Assembly: GCA_026415395.1 (NCBI GenBank)
Contig: JAOAHD010000002.1
Coordinates: 434,001-498,000 of the forward strand
DNA length: 64,000 bases
Origin: Candidatus Binatia bacterium
Lineage (GTDB): Bacteria > Desulfobacterota > Binatia > HRBIN30
Reading direction: 5' to 3'
Position 1 is the first letter of the stretch, and every line of letters starts with the position of its first letter. A program made the position numbers and the translations under genes. The notes under the pieces are model-generated. The model was given only the letters and a program-made list of their open reading frames with translations. It had not been told where the DNA came from and ran no database searches. Positions 26,946 to 34,533 of this stretch are shown piece after piece.

Positions 26946-27749
26946 TTACCACCGTTGGACTGGCGTATGTTGGGGTTCACGGACCCCTTCTTCATGAATC
27001 TCCTCGTTGAAGAAGTCGGCAATTTGTGGATCGGGGTTGTTGGCCAGTTCTTGTGGAGGCCCTTGCACGGCTTGATGGTCCCACAGCAGGACCACATGGT
27101 GCGCCATGCGCATCGTGGACGGGATATGGTGTGAGGAAACGATCATCGTGATGCCCCGTTCTTGGTTGATGCGGCGCAGCAGCGCCTCGATGCGCTTGAC
27201 GGAAATCGGATCGAGCCCGGAGAAGGGCTCGTCGCAAAGGAGAATTTGCGGGTCGCGCAAAATCGCGCGGGCGAGCGCAACGCGTTTGACCATTCCGCCA
27301 GACAGTTCGCCGGGCAGGAGATGATCGACGTCGCGCAAGCCGACGGCCGCCAGAGTGGAGTGCACACGATCGGCGATCTCTTCCTCGCTGAGTTTCGTGT
27401 GTTCGCGCAGAGGAAGGGCAAGGTTCTCGTATACGCTGAGCGAGTTCAACAAAGCACCGCCTTGAAACATCATCCCCAGGTATTGTCGCACTCTGTACAG
27501 CTCGCGCTCGGACAAACCCACCACGTTGGTGCCGGCCACCCAAATGCGCCCGGCTTGGGGCTGAATAAGTCCGCCGATCAGTCGGAGAATCGTGGTCTTG
27601 CCCGCTCCACTGCCTCCGAGAACGACGGAGATGCGACCGCCAGGGAACTCGCAGGAAAAGTCGACGAGCACAGCGCGGGTTCCGAAACGCATGTGGACAT
27701 GCTCGAACGACACTGGTGCCTGGTTCTCTGGCAGCGTGTTCGCAACCAT
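26946..27749 (-). CDS. mlaF: MlaF ATP-binding protein
   Basis: ABC ATPase energising lipid transport. Walker A GGSGAGKTT, Q-loop in LGMMFQGGALLNSLSVYENLALPLREHT (a Mla-type signature), ABC signature LPGELSGGMVKRVALARAI, Walker B ILLCDEPFSGLDP and the switch His in IVSSHHI are all visible in the 267-residue protein. The gene opens the mlaFEDAC run; an upstream HIT-like gene ends 110 bases before it on the same strand, so nagA-HIT-mla may be one long operon. Confidence 0.95.
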   Translation of the reverse strand: MVANTLPENQAPVSFEHVHMRFGTRAVLVDFSCEFPGGRISVVLGGSGAGKTTILRLIGGLIQPQAGRIWVAGTNVVGLSERELYRVRQYLGMMFQGGALLNSLSVYENLALPLREHTKLSEEEIADRVHSTLAAVGLRDVDHLLPGELSGGMVKRVALARAILRDPQILLCDEPFSGLDPISVKRIEALLRRINQERGITMIVSSHHIPSTMRMAHHVVLLWDHQAVQGPPQELANNPDPQIADFFNEEIHEEGVREPQHTPVQRW

Positions 27750-27858
27750 GGTCGATGCAGGGTATCCAGGCGTTCACCGAGCGGCAAGTTTTATGGATTT
27801 GAATACGTCGCCTGCGGACGCAGCTTGGCCTTTGCTGCCGATCGGGTGTGGACCCCGC

Positions 27859-28197
27859 TTAGTCAGGCCGTCGCCCTCGACGAGGAGCCCACGCTGGAAG
27901 AGGGCGTGCATGGATGTGGTAGTGGTCGGGAATCTGACGCATGTGATCGTCAAAAAACCAGCCTTGCGGGAACAGCTCGTCGGCCACCTTGCGCAACGCT
28001 GCTTCGATGATCGCTCGCTCCCAGGGCTCCACCGTGGCTTTGTGCTCGCGCAAGACCGCCATAGGCACATCGCAGGAGTCACAGTCGAGGATCGCAAAGG
28101 GCACGGGACCGTCATACTCCCGGTACCAGCGGGTGGTTGGCACGAGAATGCAGAGCTCGCACGCTTGTCGTGGCCCGTGGAACCCTCTCGGGGACAT
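27859..28197 (-). CDS. Small HIT-like protein with CxxC, coupled to nagA
   Basis: 112-residue cytoplasmic protein. The ATG at 28197 shares one base with the nagA stop (TGATG), indicating translational coupling. Near the N terminus C13 and C16 form CELC, recalling the zinc-binding CxxC that opens many HIT-family proteins; a second pair (C39, C42) is present in DCDSC. The C-terminal part has DHYHIHARP, fitting the HIT triad pattern H-x-H-x-H (H92, H94, H96). HIT enzymes hydrolyse or transfer nucleoside phosphoramidates or dinucleotides. The assignment rests on motifs only; the substrate and link to amino-sugar metabolism are unknown. Confidence 0.7.
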   Translation of the reverse strand: MSPRGFHGPRQACELCILVPTTRWYREYDGPVPFAILDCDSCDVPMAVLREHKATVEPWERAIIEAALRKVADELFPQGWFFDDHMRQIPDHYHIHARPLPAWAPRRGRRPD

Positions 28198-29360
28198 CAC
28201 GCTCCGGTGCGTTCGTACACGACTCGTCCCCCAATAATCGTGTAAGCGACTTCGTAATTCTGATCGAGAACGACTAGATCGGCCTGGTAACCAGCTTCGA
28301 TACGGCCGTAGGCATGATCGATACCGAGAATCCGGCAAGGGTTTACCGCTGCAGCCTCGAACACGCGCTCAGGGGCGATCGTGGGAAGCCAGCGAAACAG
28401 ATTGCGCACAGCTTGGTCGAGCGATAGGGCGCTACCCGCTAAGGCACCGCCGCCGGCTGTCCTTACAGCGCCGTTCTGTACGACGCAGCGCTTGCCCAGG
28501 AGTTCGTATTCACCCTGCGGCAAGCCCAGGGCGACAGCATCGCTCACGAGCACCATGCCTGCACCTCCGCGTGCGCGCCAGGCCAGTTCGAGAGCTCGCG
28601 GCCGTACATGGTGACCGTCGGCAATCAGCTCGACCGTGAGCGATGGCTCACTCAATGCCACCCCGACCAGACCGGGCTCGCGGTGGTGAAACGGGGCCAT
28701 GGCATTGTACAAGTGTGTCACGTGCGTAGCGCCCGCATCGACCGCTACTAGCGTCAGTTCTTCGCTTGCTTCGCTGTGGCCGAGCGCAACGGTAATCCCG
28801 CGCTCGGCGGCCGCGGCGATCAACGGCAATGCGCCGGGAAGTTCCGGCGCCACGGTGATCATTTTCACCAACCCGCTACTCCGACCGACGAGGTCATCGA
28901 ACTCCGCCAAGTCCGGTGGTCGCATCCAGCGGCGATTCTGCGCGCCCGCGCAGTGGCGATTGAGGAAAGGCCCTTCGAGGTGGATGCCGAGGATGCGGGC
29001 TCCTGGTTCACCGCCGGCCGCCATGGCGATCGCTTCGACGGCAGCTTGCAAGCGGCGCCGAGGCAAGGTGGCGACCGTGGGTAAGAAGCCGGTCACGCCG
29101 AATTGAGGGAGTTTGCTCGACAGGTCGAGAATTTGCTCTGACCGTCCGCTCTCGCAAAAAAGGCCAAAGGCACCGTGCAGGTGTAAATCTACAAATCCAG
29201 GAACCACGAGGTAGCCTTGTGCCTCAATCACCCGGGCGCCAGGGGCTGCCACGTCTTGGTCGACACGATCGATCACGCCTTCCTCGATGCGCACATCTGT
29301 CTGGTCGCGCCAACCGTGGGGAAGCAACACCCGCCCTCGACGAATCAATACCTTGTGCAT
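28197..29360 (-). CDS. nagA: N-acetylglucosamine-6-phosphate deacetylase
   Basis: Amidohydrolase converting GlcNAc-6-P to GlcN-6-P, used in amino-sugar catabolism and cell-wall recycling. The 387-residue protein has the early metal motif VDLHLHG, the Glu metal ligand in GIHLEGPFLN, His ligands in ALGHSEA and THLYNAM, HHVRP and the catalytic Asp in LVSDAVA. Homologues usually have a GGGG-like loop after DxHxHG; here it reads AFGLFCE. GGAGG nine bases before the ATG at 29360 supports the start. No nagB or PTS gene is nearby, so recycling of murein sugars (compare ldcA and mpl at 48-51 kb) is the more likely role. Confidence 0.92.
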   Translation of the reverse strand: MHKVLIRRGRVLLPHGWRDQTDVRIEEGVIDRVDQDVAAPGARVIEAQGYLVVPGFVDLHLHGAFGLFCESGRSEQILDLSSKLPQFGVTGFLPTVATLPRRRLQAAVEAIAMAAGGEPGARILGIHLEGPFLNRHCAGAQNRRWMRPPDLAEFDDLVGRSSGLVKMITVAPELPGALPLIAAAAERGITVALGHSEASEELTLVAVDAGATHVTHLYNAMAPFHHREPGLVGVALSEPSLTVELIADGHHVRPRALELAWRARGGAGMVLVSDAVALGLPQGEYELLGKRCVVQNGAVRTAGGGALAGSALSLDQAVRNLFRWLPTIAPERVFEAAAVNPCRILGIDHAYGRIEAGYQADLVVLDQNYEVAYTIIGGRVVYERTGA

Positions 29361-29604
29361 TCCCGTTTCCTCCCATGCGCGTTGCCCGAACCTATGCTCG
29401 GCCCACTGTGGTGGACAATGGGTTCCTGAGCAAGGGGAGCTTGCGATTGGTCGCGATGGTCAAGCAGTAAAGTGTGGAAATTTCTCATCATAGTCGGCAG
29501 TCCAACGGGAGGTCGGCCTGGGAAGGCTCGGACCGTTCCCGAACGAGACAACGAGCTCAAGCAGTGGTTGGAATTGATTAAGGCGCTCGGGGAAGAATCG
29601 GAAG

Positions 29605-30354
29605 ATGAAGAAAAGAAAATTGTGGTTAAGTGTTACAACTCTGGCAGCGATTTTTGTCGTAGGGCCACCAGCAGCGTTTGGGCATGGCAAAGGGAAGGGT
29701 GGAGTGAGGGGGGACGACGACGGAATGGGGCACCTTGGCGGGCCTCCGCGTTGTCTGTTGCTCGGCCTGCAGATTGACCCCACCTGTCGGCGTCAGTGCG
29801 ATGCCGCCGAGCGAACCTGCAAGGCGCAAGCGCGGGAGGCACTGCGTGCGTGCTTAAGCTCGAGCTGTGCGGATGCTTTGGCGGCGGTACGCACCGCGTG
29901 CGTGGATCCGCGGTCGCAGGCATGTGCCGATGCTTGGGCAGCCTACGTGCAATGTGCGCAGCCGTGTACTTCGGCATACCGCTCCGCCGCGGCTGAATGT
30001 CGTTCTGCGGAAGACGCGTGTAAGGCGGCATGTCCGGAAATCCCGCCAGAAACCGAATGTCCGCCGCCCGTGGATCCCGCGTGCAAACTCAGTTGCAAAG
30101 CAACGGAAACGGCTTGCCGAGCCACTGCACAACAGGCGGCGGCCACCTGCTTGCAGGGGTGCAGTGACGAGATTGCCGCTGCTCGCCAGGCTTGCGCGAG
30201 CGGCGTCAGCTCGGCGGAATGTCAGGCGGCGTTGCAAGCGGCGCGGGCCTGTACAACCCCGTGCGGTACACAGCTCCGCAACGACGTCGAGGCTTGCAAG
30301 GCAGCAAAAAAGACGTGTGAAGCCTCTTGCATCAGTACTGGAAGTAATCCATAA
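29605..30354 (+). CDS. Secreted cysteine-repeat protein
   Basis: 249-residue protein of unknown family. After a signal peptide (KLWLSVTTLAAIFVVGPPAAFG) and a Gly/Asp-rich stretch, the rest is Ala-rich and carries about 26 cysteines in a repeating helical pattern: C-x3-C, about 8-11 residues, C, then C-x3-C. Four such units are visible, for example PTCRRQC, PACKLSC and TTPCGTQL as unit starts and KAACPE and EASC as ends. This looks like paired helices cross-linked by disulfides in the periplasm or outside the cell. No catalytic or haem CxxCH motif is present. I do not recognise a characterised relative. Confidence 0.75.
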   Translation: MKKRKLWLSVTTLAAIFVVGPPAAFGHGKGKGGVRGDDDGMGHLGGPPRCLLLGLQIDPTCRRQCDAAERTCKAQAREALRACLSSSCADALAAVRTACVDPRSQACADAWAAYVQCAQPCTSAYRSAAAECRSAEDACKAACPEIPPETECPPPVDPACKLSCKATETACRATAQQAAATCLQGCSDEIAAARQACASGVSSAECQAALQAARACTTPCGTQLRNDVEACKAAKKTCEASCISTGSNP

Positions 30355-30376
30355 GGGTGTTGCCCCTGTACAAACA

Positions 30377-30491
30377 CGCGGCTGCCTGCCCCCGCAGCCG
30401 CGGCGCAAGCAGCAACGGCGGCTTGCGTGAGGAGTGACGGGCCCGGCAGCCCCTGCCCCCAAACCGCTTCCGGGTCCGGCGCCCCTTTTTT
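30377..30491 (+). terminator. Hairpins and T-tract after the Cys-repeat gene
   Basis: A perfect 9-bp stem (CGCGGCTGC at 30377-30385, GCAGCCGCG at 30394-30402) lies 23 bases after the stop codon. A second stem (GGGCCCGG at 30439-30446 with CCGGGTCC at 30470-30477, one G-T pair) is followed eight bases later by six T residues. The spacing to the T-tract is imperfect, so a termination role is probable but not certain. Confidence 0.4.
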
Positions 30492-30692
30492 GCTCAGGAT
30501 GAGCGCAGCTCCCTCGGTGTCCGGGTCTGGGCTCGCCTATGGCGACATCCCGCCACGGGCTGCTGATGGCTCAGGCATTGCCACCGAACTAGGGTGAACT
30601 TCGGACCGAGGGTTTCCCTAGAGAGGCTTGATCGGTCGGGGGAGTTTTCCGGCGGGTTCGTTAGGACGCCCTCGACGCCATCGCAGCCGGTT

Positions 30693-32636
30693 TTATTCAT
30701 CCACTCCCTTTGCCTCAGCACTTGGAGGAGCTTCCGCTTGCGGCTTCGGTTGAGGTGGAGGTGGGAGGTTTTGTTGGAGAGCCGCGAAAATTTGCTCCGC
30801 CAAGCTGCGCGAGATGCCGGGAACTTGGGCGAGTTCTTCCACGGAGGCTTGGCGCACGCGGCGCACGCTGCCGAAGTGGCGGAGCAACCGGCGGCGTCGC
30901 ACAGCCCCGACACCGGGGATGGCGTCAAGCACAGAGCGCAGCCGCTCCTTAGCGCGCAGCTTCCGGTGATATGTAATTGCAAAGCGGTGCGCTTCGTCGC
31001 GTAGCCGCTGGAGCAGGAACAATGCGTTACTGTTGCGGCGGAGAATGATGGGGTTTTTGCGTCCTGGCAGGAACACGCGCTCTTCGCTGTGCCGCACCTG
31101 CTGTTCGCGCGGGGCACGTTCGACCCGGTCCTTGGCTAATGCGATGGCTTCCACCTCTGCCACTTCGAGTTCCCGCAAGACCTCCAAGGCGATATTCAGT
31201 TGCCCCTTGCCGCCATCGATCACAATCAGGTCAGGGTACATGCCCTCCTCGCGGGCGCGGGCGAAGCGGCGCGATAGCACCTCGGCCATCATGGCGAAGT
31301 CGTCCTGTTGGGGCACGGTCTTGACTCGGTACCGCCGATACAGGTTCTTGTCCGGTTCCCCGTCGATGAACGTGACTTGCGAACCCACCGCCCCACCGCC
31401 CTGCAAGTTCGAGATGTCGAAGCACTCGATGCGGTGGGGGTAGCGGCGCAAATGGAGAGCCTGCTGGAGCTCTGTACACATCCGTTGCCGCTGCTGCGCA
31501 CTATCTTGGTGCTGGCGAAACGCTTGTGCGGCGTTCTCCTTCGCTAACTCCAAGAGGCGCACCTTGTCTCCGCGCTGGGGGCGGTGGATGGTGACCCGTT
31601 GTCCCTTGCGCTCGGAAAGCCACTCTTCGAGGGTTTCCGCGTCATCCAAGTCACACGGAACCAACACCTCGTCGGGGACGTAGCGCTCTCCCTGATAAAA
31701 CTGCTGGAGCAGCATAGAGAGGATTTCTTCGTTCGAGAACTCCAGGTCCGCCAAGCTGTAGCGCTGATGGCTGGTGAGCTTGCCCTGTCGCAGAAATAGG
31801 ACCTCAACTTGGAGAAACCCGCCTTCGCGATAAAAGCCCCACACATCCGTGTCGCCACGGTGGTGGGCAAAGACTTGCTGGCGTTCTTGCGTTCGCTCGA
31901 TGGCACGAATACGGTCGCGAATGCGCGCCGCCTCCTCGAAGCGGAGCTCTTCGGCGGCCTTTTCCATTTCCGCCGTGAGTTGGCGGATGAGTTGCTGGCT
32001 CTTGCCCTCGAGCAGTAGAATTGCCTCGCGCAAATGCCGCTCGTACTCCGCGCGGTCTACCGGGAGGCAACATGGAGCCAGGCAGCGTTTAATTTGGTAC
32101 TCCAGGCACGGGCGGGAGCGGTTGCGAAAGACGGCATCGGGGCAAGTTCGCAGCGGGATGATCTTACGAATTGTGTCTAGTGTCTCCCGCACGCTCGCCG
32201 CCGAGTCGTAGGGTCCGAAGTAGCGGCTGCCGTCCTTGACGATGCGGCGGGTGACCAAGATGCGCGGCCAAGGGTCTTGGAGGGTGACTTTGACACTGAC
32301 GTACGACTTGTCGTCCTTGAGGCGAATGTTGTAACGGGGCTTGTACTGCTTGATGAGGTTGTTCTCGAGGATCAGCGCCTCTTTGTCGTTAGCCGTCACC
32401 AAGGTTTCCACGTCAGCAATCTTGGACAACAGGAAACGGATTTGGGAGCGATCGTCCCCACCGCGAACGTATTGCCGGACGCGGCTGCGCAAGTTTTTTG
32501 CCTTTCCGACATAAATGACCTTTCCTGCGCTGTCCTTCAGCAAATACACCCCTGGACGGGCAGGAATCGAATCCAGCTTTTCCGCCCATGCGGGATCCTT
32601 GTCTGCTGGGGTCTCAGGGACAGGGAGGTCGGTCAC
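30693..32636 (-). CDS. uvrC: UvrABC excinuclease subunit C
   Basis: Dual-incision nuclease of nucleotide excision repair, 647 residues. N-terminal GIY-YIG nuclease: RPGVYLLKDSAGKVIYVGKAKNLRSRVRQY (positions about 27-57), with ENNLIKQYKPRYNI. A Cys cluster (CPDAVFRNRSRPC, CLAPCCLP) follows, then a UVR motif near 200-240, the RNase H-like endonuclease with ECFDISNLQGG and PDLIVIDGGKGQLN, and two helix-hairpin-helix motifs at the C terminus (IPGVGAVRRRRLLRHFGS, QVPGISRSLAEQI). The tail is Pro-rich. The start is a GTG. It is not linked to uvrA (18.6 kb) or to a uvrB in this window. Confidence 0.97.
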   Translation of the reverse strand: MTDLPVPETPADKDPAWAEKLDSIPARPGVYLLKDSAGKVIYVGKAKNLRSRVRQYVRGGDDRSQIRFLLSKIADVETLVTANDKEALILENNLIKQYKPRYNIRLKDDKSYVSVKVTLQDPWPRILVTRRIVKDGSRYFGPYDSAASVRETLDTIRKIIPLRTCPDAVFRNRSRPCLEYQIKRCLAPCCLPVDRAEYERHLREAILLLEGKSQQLIRQLTAEMEKAAEELRFEEAARIRDRIRAIERTQERQQVFAHHRGDTDVWGFYREGGFLQVEVLFLRQGKLTSHQRYSLADLEFSNEEILSMLLQQFYQGERYVPDEVLVPCDLDDAETLEEWLSERKGQRVTIHRPQRGDKVRLLELAKENAAQAFRQHQDSAQQRQRMCTELQQALHLRRYPHRIECFDISNLQGGGAVGSQVTFIDGEPDKNLYRRYRVKTVPQQDDFAMMAEVLSRRFARAREEGMYPDLIVIDGGKGQLNIALEVLRELEVAEVEAIALAKDRVERAPREQQVRHSEERVFLPGRKNPIILRRNSNALFLLQRLRDEAHRFAITYHRKLRAKERLRSVLDAIPGVGAVRRRRLLRHFGSVRRVRQASVEELAQVPGISRSLAEQIFAALQQNLPPPPQPKPQAEAPPSAEAKGVDE

Positions 32637-32840
32637 GAAGTGCGAGTATAACTGTGGCCGAGCAGGCGAGAAGCGGGTGCCGAAACTTCCTCATAGCGTC
32701 GCCGTGCCGCGCTGGCCGCTCGCCTGCCTCCGTGGTAACGGTGGCGTGTCGCTGGCCTAAGTTGTCTGCGCTGGAAGCGGCGAAGCAGGGGTTACGGGTA
32801 GTACGCTGAGCGGAGCGGCGACGAGGGAAAGGGCATCAAC

Positions 32841-33644
32841 GTGGGTGGAGCAGGATTGGAAGCCGGCGAACGGGAGGTGCTCGCTGCTTTACGCCGCCGC
32901 GGGGTGGTATGCCGGGTGCGTCGGCGCAGCGGAGCATTGGTTCCCGTCACGCGGCGCAGCCAAGACGCACTGTATTCGCTCCTGAGCCACTACTCGTTTC
33001 GGCTGTTCTTGCGCGACCTGATCCGCCTGCGTGCGGGAGCAGAACCCCAGGAGCTCACCCACTACTGTTCGCTGGACGTGGTGCACCGTTACTTGCGGGA
33101 CCTGGAAAAACTCGATCTCGTGCAATGGAGGAAAGGAAAGGCACTGCTCGCGTCGCAGGACGTGCGTTCCCTCGGGCCCACGTTGGAGTGGTACGTGGCT
33201 GAGGTTTTGCGCCGCGAGTTCGGCATGGCAGCGACGTGGAACCTGCGGCCCAGCAAGGTGCAGGGCGGGGGTGACTACGACGTCGTGGCTCTTGCCGATG
33301 GGGTACTCATATACGTGGAAACGAAGGCGGCGGCGCCGCGTAACATCGAAGCAGGGCAAATGGCGGCGTTTGTACAGCGAGTGGCCGTCCTGGGTCCCGA
33401 CATGGCTGTGCTGGTGAACGATACGCAGCTTCGCATGCTGGATAAACTCGTTCCGGCAATTCAGCGCGCCGCGCGGACGGAACTCCGCCGAATTGGGCGT
33501 TTCCGGCGCCTGCGCGGGGAGGTTTTTGTTGCTGGCGACTGTTTGTTTGTAACCAATAGCGAGCCGGACTTGGTAGGCAATCTTGGCCTGTGCGTCAGTC
33601 ACTTTTTGCGCTCGCGCTCGCCCCTGGCACGCCCGCTGGGCTGA
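32841..33644 (+). CDS. Winged-helix / PD-(D/E)XK nuclease-like protein
   Basis: 267-residue protein of unrecognised family. Residues about 50-105 look like a winged helix (LFLRDLIRLRAGAEPQELTH, DVVHRYLRDLEKLDLVQW). Residues about 112-215 look like a restriction-endonuclease-like fold: a helix, then GGGDYDVVA (D147), a beta hairpin, VETK (E160, K162) and a following helix, matching D-x12-E-x-K. This is the arrangement of PD-(D/E)XK nucleases and of some non-catalytic relatives. The C-terminal 50 residues are basic. It lies 204 bases from uvrC, divergently, and its 3' end overlaps the convergent tatD gene by 50 bases. Nuclease activity is an inference. Confidence 0.7.
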   Translation: MGGAGLEAGEREVLAALRRRGVVCRVRRRSGALVPVTRRSQDALYSLLSHYSFRLFLRDLIRLRAGAEPQELTHYCSLDVVHRYLRDLEKLDLVQWRKGKALLASQDVRSLGPTLEWYVAEVLRREFGMAATWNLRPSKVQGGGDYDVVALADGVLIYVETKAAAPRNIEAGQMAAFVQRVAVLGPDMAVLVNDTQLRMLDKLVPAIQRAARTELRRIGRFRRLRGEVFVAGDCLFVTNSEPDLVGNLGLCVSHFLRSRSPLARPLG

Positions 33645-34533
33645 GCCATGTGGTGCCAGCTTGTCTTTCGCGAATTCGCGGGAACGCACGCCAAGTATTC
33701 TCCGTTGCCCGTTCCACAACTCGCTCCAAGCTGACGGCGCGCAAGCGGGCAATGCATTCCGCAGTGTAGAGCACAAAGGCGGGTTCATTGCGGCGGCCAC
33801 GTCGTGGCACAGGAGCGAGATAGGGGGCATCGGTCTCCAACAAAAAGCGATCTTCAGGAACCTTACGGGCCACTTCGCGCACGCCTTCCGCATTCTTGAA
33901 CGTGACGACACCACTAAACGACAGGAAAAACCCGAGGTCGAGAAAACGCTTGGCGGTCTCCCAACTGCCCGTGAAGCAGTGAATGACGCCTCCCACCTCC
34001 TGAGCCCGCTCCAGGCGAAAGATTTCGAGCAGGTCGTCTTCTGCTTCGCGCAAGTGGACCGTGAGCGGCAACTGATTGCGGCGCGCGAGATCGATGAAGT
34101 ACCGTAACAGCTCGCGCTGCTGCGGTCGGGGAGAATGATCGTAGTGGTAATCCAAGCCAGTTTCGCCGACGGCAATCACGCGCGGGTGTGCCACGAGGCT
34201 TTCGAGCGTCGCCAGCGCTTCCGGAGTGGCCTCCTTTGCATCGTGAGGGTGGATGCCGACCGTGGCGTACACACCTTCGTGGTGAGCGGCAAAACTCAGA
34301 GCGCGACGGTTGCCATCCAAGCCATCTGAAGCCCCGATTTCCACGAGCATACGTACTCCTGCCCGCAGTGCGCGTTGATAGACTTGATCGCGGTCCTGAT
34401 CGAACGCCTGGTCGTGAAGGTGGCAGTGAGAGTCAATGGCAAGGAGCCCGGTGGGCAGTTTCGGAAGCTCAGCGGCGTTTGTCGTCGCGGATGGCATGAC
34501 TTCGTCGTTGCGTTTCGTGAGCCGTGAACTCAC
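33595..34533 (-). CDS. tatD: TatD-family metal-dependent hydrolase
   Basis: TIM-barrel metallo-deoxyribonuclease/exonuclease family. Metal ligands are visible in DSHCHLHD, GIHPHDAK, VIAVGETGLDYHYD, LPLTVHLREA and IHCFTG, with the late Asp in LLETDAPYLAP. The core length is normal, with about 30 extra C-terminal residues that reach into the convergent neighbour. A GTG at 34533 overlaps the metG stop (GTGA); an ATG at 34497 twelve codons later is an equally plausible start. tatD downstream of metG is a widely conserved order. Confidence 0.93.
   Translation of the reverse strand: MSSRLTKRNDEVMPSATTNAAELPKLPTGLLAIDSHCHLHDQAFDQDRDQVYQRALRAGVRMLVEIGASDGLDGNRRALSFAAHHEGVYATVGIHPHDAKEATPEALATLESLVAHPRVIAVGETGLDYHYDHSPRPQQRELLRYFIDLARRNQLPLTVHLREAEDDLLEIFRLERAQEVGGVIHCFTGSWETAKRFLDLGFFLSFSGVVTFKNAEGVREVARKVPEDRFLLETDAPYLAPVPRRGRRNEPAFVLYTAECIARLRAVSLERVVERATENTWRAFPRIRERQAGTTWLSPAGVPGASASAKSD

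Noticed and set aside
29472-29777. GTG-started frame with a Lys/Glu-rich middle upstream of the Cys-repeat gene
   Set aside because: No ribosome binding site, overlaps the signal peptide of the supported gene in another frame.
32889-34175. 428-codon minus-strand frame overlapping the PD-ExK-like gene and tatD
   Set aside because: It runs antisense to one gene and out of phase with tatD; its composition shows no domain. The plus-strand protein has fold-like motifs.
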